This document shows positions 34,881 to 45,481 of a stretch of DNA of 64,000 nt, piece by piece. A program made the translations under genes and the position numbers. Positions within the stretch are counted from its first letter, which is position 1; the number at the start of each line of letters is the position of its first letter. Under the pieces are notes generated by a model. That model ran no database searches. It saw only the letters and a program-made list of their open reading frames with translations, and was not told where the DNA came from. The DNA is from Acanthococcus lagerstroemiae. Lineage: Eukaryota; Arthropoda; Insecta; Hemiptera; Eriococcidae. The stretch spans positions 6,548,321-6,612,320 of the forward strand of contig CM063109.1 of assembly GCA_031841125.1 (NCBI GenBank), written 5' to 3'.

Positions 34881-36215
34881 TACGTCACATAACTTCAAAG
34901 TTTGAAATCCAGTACTCAAGCCGCATAGATCAAAAAGCTCTGCTTTATCACCTACGGTGAATGAAGGCCCGGGTGCTCCAAAGTGGTAATCTACACAGTA
35001 GAATAAATTCTGTCCGTCGTAATTGCATTCGGCGCAGTCCTTATTCTTGTATATTATGGTTCCTTCGTTAACTGTGGCCGATGTAAGTTTGTACACAACA
35101 GAAGTGTACGATTTACATCGATGAACTAAATTTTTATTGCGGCTATCCGAACACGTCGATATCATCTTCGGGAGACACGGTCTGAGCAGCGGAACTAAGT
35201 CGGAGGGCACTCTCCACGTGTGCCAGCATTTATAATTTTTATCTTTGAAAACACTGCGGAAGGTTTTAGTTATTGAATCGAATTTCATGTTGGAAAGAAT
35301 TCCGTTGACTTCTTTTTCGTTCTCCGGCAATTCCCAATTGTTTCCTGGAGCGCAGTTGAATGCCAAAGACCAAGGCTGAAAATCAATGACGTCGTTGCAT
35401 GCCGCGCAATATTCGTTAGCATAGGTGATTTTCTTCAACACGTCTACAACCGGTTTCATGACCCTCGGGTCGGTGTGTTCCTCTCCTATGGTATAGTTTT
35501 CGCACTTCAGTTGCACCTCTTTGTCGGTGAAATTATGGGGACAAGATTGCTTCATGTAGTACTGAAAGCAGAGATAAAATTCGGTTTGTTGAAAAACTTA
35601 CATCGAGTCAAGGGTTATGGAACTGTCGTAAAATCACAAGTTTTCCTGTTGCTTTAAATTCCAGACCTGGTGTGGTAAGTAACCGAAAGGGAAAACAAAC
35701 ACGTTTGAGCTTTATTTGCGAACAGTTTTTCCAACCAAATTTATTATTGAATTACATTCTCAGCATGCGTTTGCTACTGTGACATAGGTTCTGAAAAACC
35801 CGCAATTAATGAATCTAACCTTGAGAACTAAAATATTTTAGCTTTAAAAACCCGTAAAACAGCAAGAAATTAATAAAAAATACCGCATTATGAATGTTAC
35901 ATGAGGGGGGGGGGAGATGAGGAAATAATCGCCGTCTCAAATCCACGATTTGCCCATTTTTTTTCTCTAATTTTGGCTTACTTTGTCTAATCAGAGTGAT
36001 ACTTGAAGAAACTTTACACTACCTGAAAAGTGGTCGGGCAAGCGAATAATGGAAAATTCTCTCGCTGCTGAGCATCTTTGTAGTATGGCGTATCTAAGCA
36101 GCAGTCCCCATGGGCAGCACACTCCGGATCACACATACAGTTTCGAGAATCCCAAGTTGACCAACTGGGTGGTGCATTTCTAAGCAGATGGCATGTAGGT
36201 TCGGCAGCGCAGACT
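34845..36215 (-). CDS. secreted somatomedin-B-type cysteine-rich protein C (first exon not found)
   Basis: Minus-strand exons 36215-36023 and 35561-34845, phases 2 (entering) and 0, match exons 2 and 3 of the genes at 8025 and 20376. The 193-bp exon has no ATG and encodes VCAAEPTC, then the SMB-like cluster NCMCDPECAAHGDCCLD. The last exon has CENYTIGEEHTDPRVMKP, NEYCAACN, CLPKMISTC, CKSYTSVVY, NKDCAECN and a C-terminal TEFC before the stop. It is clearly diverged from A and B and has insertions near the C-terminus. The signal-peptide exon should lie upstream on the minus strand (above 36215). I could not find it before about 38000, so it is distant, or the gene is truncated there by the transposon-rich stretch 36264-36937. 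Open frame and cysteines are intact. Confidence 0.8.
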
Positions 36216-36263
36216 CTAAAAATTATACATATATCATTGAAAAATATAGTATATTACACACGA

Positions 36264-36363
36264 AGAGTCAAAAGTGAGTGTTTACATAGCGAGGGAAAGC
36301 TTGCAAATGAGCGTAGCGAGTGAGTGAGCAATACCCGAGTCATGTAAACTCATTTTTGGCTCT
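36264..36363. repeat. short foldback, 22-24 bp arms
   Basis: Left arm AGAGTCAAAAGTGAGTGTTT (36264 on) pairs with ATGTAAACTCATTTTTGGCTCT (36342-36363). The loop holds GAGCGTAGCGAGTGAGTGAGC. A probable MITE, just upstream of exon 2 of the secreted gene C. Confidence 0.6.
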
Positions 36364-36374
36364 TGTTGTGGAAG

Positions 36375-36937
36375 ATATTTTTTACACTACTTGATCAGAA
36401 GCGGCAATGTTTTTCGCTGACATGGTCTGTATTTTTTTTTTATCCATTTATTTATTTATTTAAAATAGACAGGAGATTTTTGTGTGCGTAATTAATTCAG
36501 AAATTTAGTTTGCTCAAGTAATTACTACAAAGTACAGTATCACAGTCTTATCTTCAGTTTGTTCACGTGCACAAATAGCATACTCAGGTACTGGCCAGCA
36601 AAAACGTAACGACGGTTAACAACGAACGGTAACAGCTGTACTATGTCGTGAATATTTAAATGCGTTTTTAAGTCGCTGTTTTGTGATTCGCTCCATGGCC
36701 GAGTAGTTAGAGACGGTCGCTGTATTTCAGTCAAATGTTTCAATGGACGCGGGTTCGATTCCCCGATACATAAATACTGACCAGCAATTATTTCATGTAA
36801 AAACGCTTTACATTGGGGGACGTGTACTTTACATGCAGGTTTTGTTAGCACTCGATGCATGAATGATAGGCACTTCTTGTCGTCCGTAAAACACCAACGT
36901 AAATATTGACTTTCTGATCAAGTAGTATAAAAAATAT
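36375..36937. mobile_element. inverted-repeat element carrying a tRNA-like core
   Basis: 26-bp inverted ends with one mismatch: ATATTTTTTACACTACTTGA (36375 on), and its complement ending at 36937. About 560 bp, with the tRNA-like segment 36689-36770 inside. A non-autonomous DNA element with a SINE-like or tRNA-like interior would be unusual; two nested insertions are an alternative. Confidence 0.55.
36689..36770 (+). other. tRNA-like segment (SINE head or tRNA pseudogene)
   Basis: A box-like TGGCCGAGTAGTTAGAG (36696-36712) and a perfect B box GGGTTCGATTCCCC (36751-36764), at the spacing of a tRNA with a long variable arm. The acceptor ends do not pair well and no clean anticodon stem is seen, so this is not a functional tRNA. 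Confidence 0.6.
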
Positions 36938-37154
36938 AATATTCTTGTCAGCATGTCTACAATAGTTAATATCATTAGGTATCTTTGCTTGGGAAAAAAT
37001 GTTAAATACAGGTGTCCAGCGATATGAATATGATGTTCATGGAGAAAGAAAACAGTAAAATTTAGTCTACATTCCACGCCTCTATCCCCAGCAGAAAACC
37101 GCAAGCTACCTTCACTTTAGTGTGGTGTCATTAATAATACACGTATGATGATAA

Positions 37155-37235
37155 AAGGTTATCAGTCTTACGACCGGTTTGATGCAGCTCTCCATTTCTC
37201 CTCATCTTGTGCAAGTTCTTTCATTTCATAATAAA
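37155..37235. repeat. fragment of a widespread arthropod repeat
   Basis: CGACCGGTTTGATGCAGCTCTCCAT..CTCATCTTGTGCAAG resembles a short conserved sequence that I recall recurring in many arthropod genomes. Family not named; recognition is from memory. Confidence 0.45.
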
Positions 37236-39660
37236 ACTTACATATGTATAGCTAAAATAAAATGATGAGCACATATAAGGTGCCTACTACAGTAATATTG
37301 TCAGTAGATTCAGCAATATTTTAATATGCCTTCCAGTGTCATCGGAAGGTTTTCAAGTGAAGGCGGAGGAGGGGGCGGTTGTACAAAAATTTGAGTAGAA
37401 AAATTGCGAAAACGTTCGTAAATCTTGTCTATGATATTTCTGAAGTGTCTTTTGATCCCTTCGGTGAATGGTTTCCAATGTTTCCCTTATTTTTTGAGTG
37501 GAAAAAGAAGGGGATTGTGCAAATGATATTTTGTACATACTCTCCTATAATTCTTTGGGGACTCTGCATTCCAGTACCCCTCCCCCTCCCGTCTCAACGC
37601 TACAGAGGCCGTCTGAAATATAAAGTACTCCATAGACCCCCGTTTACCACCGAGACTAAAAGAGCGTTCTCCGTATAAGGTGGTGGAATTCTTAACTCGT
37701 AATTAAAGTAAGAGTACCTAGGTACATTTTTGAAGGTTACCTATGACTCGTACTTCTGAATTATCATACATCTTATTTTGTAGGTACCTTGCGAGTACGT
37801 ATGCGACTCTGGCGTTGTTTACTCAGCAGTTGGAGTTCTTTCTTCAATATAATCAACAAAAAGCAACGTATATTTTTTACCTTTGTTCGTATTCATTGAA
37901 CGAACACGGAATTCCGGAATCATTAATAGTATTCGTTAGAGTCTGCTCTGCTACGTAACTCTGCACGACGATGAAAACACCGAAACATTGAGAAAATACA
38001 AACTTAGTCATATTATCGAAAAAATGTCACTGCAATTGACACATGTTTGCAAAAATTCTAAATTATTCGTATATTTTTAGAGAACGATATGTGTGATTTT
38101 CCGGAGTATTTTTATTAAAAACATGAAACACGAAGTGTGACCGGTTTAAAATCGTTTTAAACCATCTTTGCAAAACGCGTCGGTTGGTTTTTTTACCTTA
38201 CGTACCCGCCACATACATTAATCATAAAAATGCCTACAGATATGAGGAACCGGTTATACGTCTCTTAAATAATGAAATTACATGGGAAACTCATTTTCAT
38301 TTTTTCGTTTTATAAATGAGTGTGTTTGCGAATATTATCATTTGCACACGAGATCCGTATACTTAAATCATGAATTTTCGACATTGTCGAATATAGCTGA
38401 TCATCGTCAATAGAGAGATCACGGGTTGTGTTCAAAGCCGGAAACCGTGTATGGCTCCATGCCATAAATGCAAATAGCCGACCTTGAGTGGGAAGCCCCA
38501 TGGGGGAGGGAGCTGACACGTATCAAAATAATGCTGAAAATTCCTTCGATTGTATACTTTCAGTTCTTTTTTTTTTTTGAAGGGGGCTTTTACCTATTGA
38601 GAGAATTGTGCTGAGCTGCGTCCCTATGCATTATACATATAGAATACTCACCTATCCATAGAGTGTTACAGTACTTTTTTATGTTGTAAATTAAACGCAA
38701 ATAACATGATTTACCATTATGTAAATATTATGTATGTATTGAAACATACATAGGTAAGTACAGTTTGTAATCGTGATTAGATACCTATATTTTTAGTACA
38801 TATTATAAGATCTAATTTCCAATTTCTCCTGTCATTTCAATGTCAGTGGTACCTATTTCTTTATATGTACTAAGTATCTATTTGTTTTCACTCAGTTACA
38901 TATATGTATTTCCTATAAGCACAACCAACTATTCAGTTGCTTTTAATTTTTAGATACAGTTGGTGTTTTTATTTATGTCAATGTAGCTCTCTGTATATAG
39001 TTCCCGGTGCGTTTTTGGTTCCTCACCATTGAATTATAACCATTGAATAATTATCCACAAACATTTTCATTTCTTAATGGACATCTTTTTATTACGTGTG
39101 TAATACCTACAATCAACACAATGTGCTCAGTTTTTGACGAAACAATATGTACTGAATATATTGAGTATATCGACTTATATACTAAACTACCTAATTACTG
39201 TTGTACCTTCATAGCACTGGTTTTTCTGAATAACAAGAATAATTACCTATAATATTATTCGTCTTCGTTGTGACTTAGCATTTCTCATTTTATTACATAT
39301 ATTATACAACTAACAGGACGAGCTGAACTATTACTAAGACACTTTTCTCCTAATACACTTGCTGTATATACACCTATCACATCATAATCTGTTCTGAATA
39401 AAAAGAAATACCTTCATTACTAATAGATTTACACATATAATGAACTCAACACTTGTGGAGACACCTGTCTGCTGTTACACCTGTAACAGCAGAAGACTTT
39501 CTGAATAACAAGAATCATCTATCTATTATTGAAACAAAACGTACCAATATAATATCGATATCAGTCCTTCAAACATCAAATTAGAGAAAAGTAACACCTA
39601 CATTCATCGAGTTCATTTTGGCCATTTGCTAGTATTTATGAAAATTCTGCTGCCAATGAT
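37236..39660. other. no gene recognised
   Basis: Long AT-rich stretch with many AGGTACCT/TACCTAT phrases. Open frames are short with no domain. TGTTACACCTGTAACAGCAG (39472-39491) is a small perfect palindrome. Confidence 0.5.
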
Positions 39661-39669
39661 TGTCTAATA

Positions 39670-40862
39670 ATGTCGTCATACTTTCTTAGTTTAATAAAAA
39701 TCATCATTTTTCTGGATCAAGTGGATTTGGGCTATGGTTCAATTCATGTAATAAGAGATAAAACTGAAGTTGAAACTCTGTACAAACAAAAGTGGATGCG
39801 TTTGGATGGGTACGATGGGTACAATGGTGAGTCATGTACATTTATATTTATCATTATTGCAGCGCAAAATATGCAAGCAAAAGTATTAAATAGATACCTA
39901 ATTTTTATGTATGGATGTAGGTAGGGCCTGACTTTTGACTATATGATGAAATACCTACTCCTCAGCGCATTTAAAGATCGAGATACTTAATAAAAGACAG
40001 ACAAAGCAACGTGAAATTTTTGTCTTATGGGTGCTGTGTTCGACTTATTATTGTATTGGGAATAGGATTTTACATTGAAATAATTGATGCATTTAACTGA
40101 TTTTCATGGCAGTGGTGTATACGTGTGTAAGGTTTACTTATTTTTTGGGGGTGGAGGGATTCTAGAAATTCCCATAGAAAATGATTTTGTGGCGTCACGC
40201 TGAACCTCATAACTCTTGATCCCATGATTTTAAAGCCAGGCTCGGATTAATTGGTAATCGATTAATTTGCGCTTAGGAAATTTACATGGTGCTCTATCGA
40301 AAAATTCCAAGAGTCAAAGGAATTTCCTACATGCAAATTAATCGATTCGAGCTCTATTCGTTCCACAGTTCTGCTTCAGTATAAATATTCTTTCTTGTAC
40401 CTACATATTGTGTTTTTTTTTGTTTTTTTGTTTTTTTAAATACCTATAGGTATAGATCCAATTTGCGACGATTTATCAACGAGGACAACGAAATCTTTCT
40501 GCAGAAATATTGCAAGTTTGTTGGGGTATGAGCTCGATATGGAAACACTGGAACATCCTACCTATTATACATTTGTATGTCGTAATTGTTTTGTTAAAAT
40601 TAAGGATAAAATATATGATCAGAGGGCTATTGCATGCCCTGTCGTATCACCTGATAAAAGCACACAGATTATACTATACTATTCTTACGGATTCAGCCAA
40701 TCATGGCACTGGTGGTATAGTTTGTTCGTGTACTCTGTTGTTCCCAAAGAGAGACGAGAATTCCCAAAAACGGACTCACCACGAACTTATAAGCATGACG
40801 ACCAATTGGAATTAGTACTCTATATTGACTCAGCGCACAGATGTCTTTATATTTTTTGTTAA
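39670..40862 (+). CDS. orphan small secreted cysteine-containing protein
   Basis: Two exons, 39670-39826 and 40450-40862, joined in phase 1 across a 623-bp intron with a GTGAGT donor and a CTATAG acceptor, give 189 residues. The N-terminus MSSYFLSLIKIIIFL is a plausible signal peptide, ending near LGYG. The mature part has about seven cysteines (ICDD, KSFC, FVCRNC, ACPV, HRC, FC) and aromatic-rich motifs HWWYSLFVYSV and LYIDSAHRCLYIFC before the stop. No transmembrane helix follows. I recognise no family. It is single-copy in this window and stands alone between transposons. A salivary or gut secreted role would be a guess. The splice-compatible frame over 570 coding bases is the main support. 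Confidence 0.65.
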
Positions 40863-41357
40863 ATTCTTGGAACTCACTTTTATCATCTATACGCATCTAT
40901 TAATCAAATTTCTGACATCCAGCTTCAAAATTCACAATCTAGTTCAATGATAATGATTATTATTTATCACATGGTTGATAAATGAGCAACTCTGCATAAA
41001 CTGTTCAAATACATTGTTTGTAATATTACTGATTAGCCTCTTTCATTCTTGATAATCAAGGGGATACAATATGTGGCCTGCCAGGAAGAAAGGGACCTGT
41101 GCGCAAAAATGTAAATTTTACAGGAAAGCGGATAAATAAAATTGATAACGTTTTCATGTTATATGGAGACACTCAACTTTCAAGACTTGCAGCAGTTTGG
41201 GAAAATTTTTTAGAATTTTTTCGACAACACCACGCGAAAGAGCGGCCAAATATTAGTCATAAAAACAGTTGTTGTCACAAAAATGATTTTCTCCGCACAG
41301 GCCCCTTTCTTCCTAGCAGGTCACTCCGTGAAATTAATACTGTCGACTCGGGATATT

Positions 41358-42640
41358 AGTGTAGAAGACAAATCGGCGTAGACAAATACATTTGTCTACA
41401 TGCCGACAATGCAATGTAGACAAACATAGTAGATAAATGTGAAGTGTAAACAAGTGAAGCATGCGGCCAAACAACGAGACAAAAGCGCCATCCTGGGCAA
41501 AATTGAGATTTTCAGTGGAACATCAATATTTGAGTCTCTTCTATCACATCTGCGAGTCGGTTTCAAGTAAATGCCGCTAGATAGCGTCCAAAGCTAACTT
41601 AAGTAAACGATTTTAAGTAGAAAAGCGCATTAGCTGATTTTTGACATGGATGTCTTTACTCTTTAGGCTGGGCGCTGGGGGTCATTCTGAAATTTGTGAA
41701 ACGAAAATGGGACACGAAAACATGCAACGCGTTTTGGTGAGGTAATTAGTTGCGCGGTAAGACGAGGTATATTTTTGTTACAAAGCAAGCGCTTCAACCT
41801 TTGACTATATAGATATAACTACACGTTATATGGACTGGTAATAGTCGAGAAAAGTTGAATGTAAACAAAGGCAATTTGCCTTGAAGAAATCTAACGTACT
41901 CTATAACTATACAGGTAACATAGATATAACTACGAACAGGGCAAATTGCCTTTGTTTACATTCAACGATGCTCCATTTAAATCTGTGTAATTCTTATCAC
42001 TATTACCAGTCCATTCTCTATTGTCTAAGGCTTCAACGCTTCAACATTGTGATCAGTGTTACCAGGAAGATAGGTTTGATAGACATTTTTGGTTATACAT
42101 GCTTACTTCAGAAACTGCTGGGTATACATATATTACGACATATAAAATCATGAAGGAATAGGTATACACATACACTTACAAATACTTGTTTTCAGTTTTG
42201 ATTTCCCATTTCAAGTAGTCCCACACGAAGAGCGGGTAGTGGTGCTAGTACATAGATATGTTAAGAAATTTCAAAATTATAAAAGAATGACATATCCATG
42301 ATTTAATGTTTTTCTCGATAAGGGAAAAATTTCCTCTTTTTTCTTTTTTTAATAATGCCTCTCCTACGCAATTTGGTAAGTGGCGCTTGTCTCGTTGTTC
42401 GGCCACACGCTTCAGATGTAGGCAAATGTAAACAAATGTCAAGAAAGTAGAATTATTAGTTTTAAATGTTTCAATAGATATTATTTAAATTGAAATACAA
42501 TTAATATCAATCCATTATTTAATAGTCGATTTTTTTTTATCATTCTCGGAATTGTTTACATTTGTCTACATTTTTTACATTTGTCTACTTTCTACACATT
42601 GTCTACATTTCTTAACACAAAAATGTAGACAAACATCCCT
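41358..42640. mobile_element. composite foldback element
   Basis: Left side GTGAAGCATGCGGCCAAACAACGAGACAAAAGCGCC (41454-41489) is answered in reverse by GGCGCTTGTCTCGTTGTTCGG (42384 on), and both margins are filled with TTTGTCTACATT phrases. The middle holds a strong hairpin (41830-42014). It is probably two nested inverted-repeat elements. Confidence 0.55.
41830..42014. repeat. perfect 27-bp-arm hairpin with an outer 15-bp arm
   Basis: Inner arms 41854-41880 and 41940-41966 are perfectly complementary (GTTGAATGTAAACAAAGGCA...). Outer arms ATGGACTGGTAATAG (41830-41844) and CTATTACCAGTCCAT (42000-42014) are also perfect. The loop includes ATAGATATAACTACGAACAG, which partly repeats sequence at 41807-41823. 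Confidence 0.85.
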
Positions 42641-43513
42641 CCTGTCGACAATGACAGAAGCATCATCGACATTTGGATGCTGTTAAGCGAAAACTGACCA
42701 AGCAACATTTGTTGTCAAAATGAGTTATTAGTATCGTTGGAAATGTCGTGAAAAGTACAATTCTTTAAAATTGGGTTCCCGATACAAAAATGTGTATCCA
42801 CTTTGAAAAAATCTTATCAGTAAACGCTATGTAGGTATACCTACTGAAATACTACCTACTTGTCGAAATTACAACTCGTAGTTTCTAGTAGATAAAATAC
42901 TAGGACTACTACTTGCTGAAATTATGCGTGCTAGTATAATATACTGAACACTTACCTAGCAATAATTCATCAGTACAAAAGAGCAATATACTTATAGTTC
43001 ACTATTAATGAACAGTAGATGTATAGTTCAGTACTACGGGTAGTAATTCCATACAAACGAGCAGTGCCTATAGTTATCAAAACAGTACCTAGGCTAATTA
43101 CTATAAGAATCACTGATATTACTTTCACAAAGCAAAGTAAGTCACATTAATAGACGGACAAGCTCGCTTATTAACGTAATTTGTGCAATCGTGGAAATGA
43201 TAGAATTATCTTTTGGGTGACGTAGGGTAGTAACTTGTTGGTTAAATTTTTGAAACATTTTACTGACTACATTTCTACAGGTATGTATTAACATACAAAG
43301 TACCTACACTATTATTTTTTCACGTCCGTATTAATATCGCGCAAGGACATGCTGTATAAGATATTATGGATTTTCTTGCTTTACATTACGAATTTCTTTG
43401 GCATCTGGACGTTTATTCTGGGTAGGTATGTATTATACTTACTTCAGAGCGATAACTATGCGTTGTTACTTATTTGTACATGCATGCCAGCTTTTATGGG
43501 ATAGGTACATATA

Positions 43514-43755
43514 CTCGATGCGCAAAATCCCATAAGTTACCCGGGTAACTACAGGGAACAAGGGAACTACAGGGGAACAAGGGTAATCTGAGGGTAACCG
43601 AGGGTAACAAATGGGTAACTTTTCCGCCGCGGGTAACTAGAGGGTAACTAATTGCGTAGTATCCCGCCAGTTACCCGAGTAACCATAGGGGAACAAGGGT
43701 AATCTGAGGGTAACAAACGGGTTACTTTTCCGCGGGTAACTTCTTGCGCATCGGG
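43514..43755. mobile_element. GTTACCC-iterated element, copy 5 (dimer, inverted)
   Basis: 242 bp, ends CTCGATGCGC / GCGCATCGGG, flanked by TA on both sides. Two GGGTAAC-rich units are joined at AATTGCGTAGTATCCCGCC. Confidence 0.85.
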
Positions 43756-44262
43756 TATGTTATCTGCTATTAGGTACTGTAAGATTCTCTATAAAGTAAC
43801 GCACACGCATGAATATATTTTGAGTTTTGGGAAGCGGATGGGGGTATACATTACATAACCTGGTACTGTATGAATGCTAATTATTTTTATGAACTTTATT
43901 CATCGTTAAGTGGCGTGGCAGGTATTTTTTGTGGACGGGCACGCATATGTATACATTGTTCCTATAATGGGATGCGTATTTAAAGTATCAGGAGGTATCG
44001 AAGGAAGAAATATAGTACCTATATTTATGTGTTACCACTACAAAGTTGAAAGAGTTAGAGGACGGAATACACAACCATTCTTCCGAGAAAACTCATTCAA
44101 AGTTGTGCAGTGTTGCTACCACTTTTCCCTTTAAAAAATACTGTTGGCCACAAGTGTTAAATTAGTGGGTTCTTCTGGAAAAGTAGTTTCGGTGCCTATA
44201 ACCTTATTTTTTATTGCGAACTACTTATTTGTTCGGATCTACATGTTTAATAGTTTAATAGG

Positions 44263-44366
44263 ATCGGTACTGATGCGATGCCCGAAAGGGTAGTTTCCGG
44301 TGCCGGGGGTGCGGTGTCTCAGGGGCCACTTTGGCATGCGTGCATCGCCATACGTCCCACAACACC
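44263..44366 (+). mobile_element. 104-bp truncated retrotransposed tail with a 14-bp target duplication
   Basis: Flanked by perfect 14-bp direct repeats AATAGTTTAATAGG (44249-44262 and 44367-44380). The body ends with GTGCGGTGTCTCAGGGGCCACTTTGGCATGCGTGCATCGCCATACGTCCC, matching the 3' tails of the R1-like relics at 1087-3310 and 5640-6340. The length fits an extreme 5'-truncated reverse-transcribed copy. 14-bp duplications are well known for R1-clade integration. Confidence 0.8.
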
Positions 44367-44848
44367 AATAGTTTAATAGGTAGTCATCAGAGAAAGTCTT
44401 CAAAGGCGTTAAACTTATAATTTCACAGAACTAACATGTGTTCTGAAATTGTGTGGTAGGTGAGCGTAGCCGTAATACCTCTTGTTCTGTTGCCTATGAA
44501 ACGTGGACCAGTTTTCAGTGCCAGGTAAGGTATTCCGAATTGCTGGGAAAATGACTTATACGTAGATACACGCTGTTACTACATAAAATGAAGAAGACGT
44601 AATCAGTGATAATCTCATCCCTCGTTCGTAGCGTGTTGGTTGTCAAAAGAGTTAGTTTAGAGTGTTTTTAAATGTACTACTGAATAGAATGAAAATAAGT
44701 ACCCTCTTTTTCGCTACCCCCGCATTACCGCGCATATAAATTTCTACGCTTTAATGTGCTCCAAACTATATACTTCTCATAGCACGTTGTGCATATGGAC
44801 TTCATTTATAAATAAGCTCAAAAACATTCCACGTCTTCCATTTTATAA

Positions 44849-45105
44849 AACTGAGCAGCGATATTCCAAAACGGCTTACGTCCGTTTTTTCAGAACTCGT
44901 TTTATAGCGCCATCTGGCGGAAGATACATGTACATACACATTTTTACACTATCAACCTTCCAATATTCAGGTCGGTGTTCTACTAGGCAACCTAAGTGTC
45001 ACTGGTGGCACAAGTACGGTATACACACGAATATGACGTTGTTCTCCTGTAAAGTTTTGAAAAGTGGACACAAGCCATGTTACAAAAGTTCACCGTTGAA
45101 TTATT
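44849..45105. mobile_element. CTGAGGAGCGATATTCC MITE, copy 1 (worn right end)
   Basis: Left end AACTGAGCAGCGATATTCCA. The interior shares GTTTTATAGC, CTAGGCAACCTAAGTGTCACTGGTGGCAC and GTAAAGTTTTGAAAAGTGGAC with the copies at 46600 and 51189. The right inverted end is degenerate. Confidence 0.75.
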
Positions 45106-45481
45106 AAGGAAATTTAGACATACACTAATAAACATACAGTTTATTTCCTATAACTGAAAGTATTATGCGCAAGATGTAACTTCTGATGACTTCAGAAGAC
45201 CAAAATGGCGTTAACTTAATATTAGTGCATGTTTGCTATCGGTATAGGGGCTTTAAGAAGGACAGTGCTTTGAAAATTATGTGTTTTACTGACAATGTGT
45301 CCTACTAACAGTTATGTAGATCGCAAGCACCTTGAAATAAATATCCTTCTCATCTGTCTGGTATCTGAGCCTGTACCATCTACAAGCTTCAGTAGTCGCC
45401 TCTGGAAATACTGACAACTGCTATGTACGTCGAAGGTAGTACTCAAACTCACTGATATCTACTTACTTTTATTATTCACAG

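Noticed and set aside
36689..36770. Functional tRNA gene
   Set aside because: A and B boxes are present but the acceptor stem does not pair and no convincing anticodon arm is seen.
36540..36860. 106-codon minus-strand frame containing ESNPRPLKH
   Set aside because: This peptide is the usual chance translation across a tRNA-like B box; not a gene.
44754..45107. 117-codon plus-strand frame
   Set aside because: Mostly the interior of a MITE with sister copies at 46600 and 51189 where the frame is not kept.
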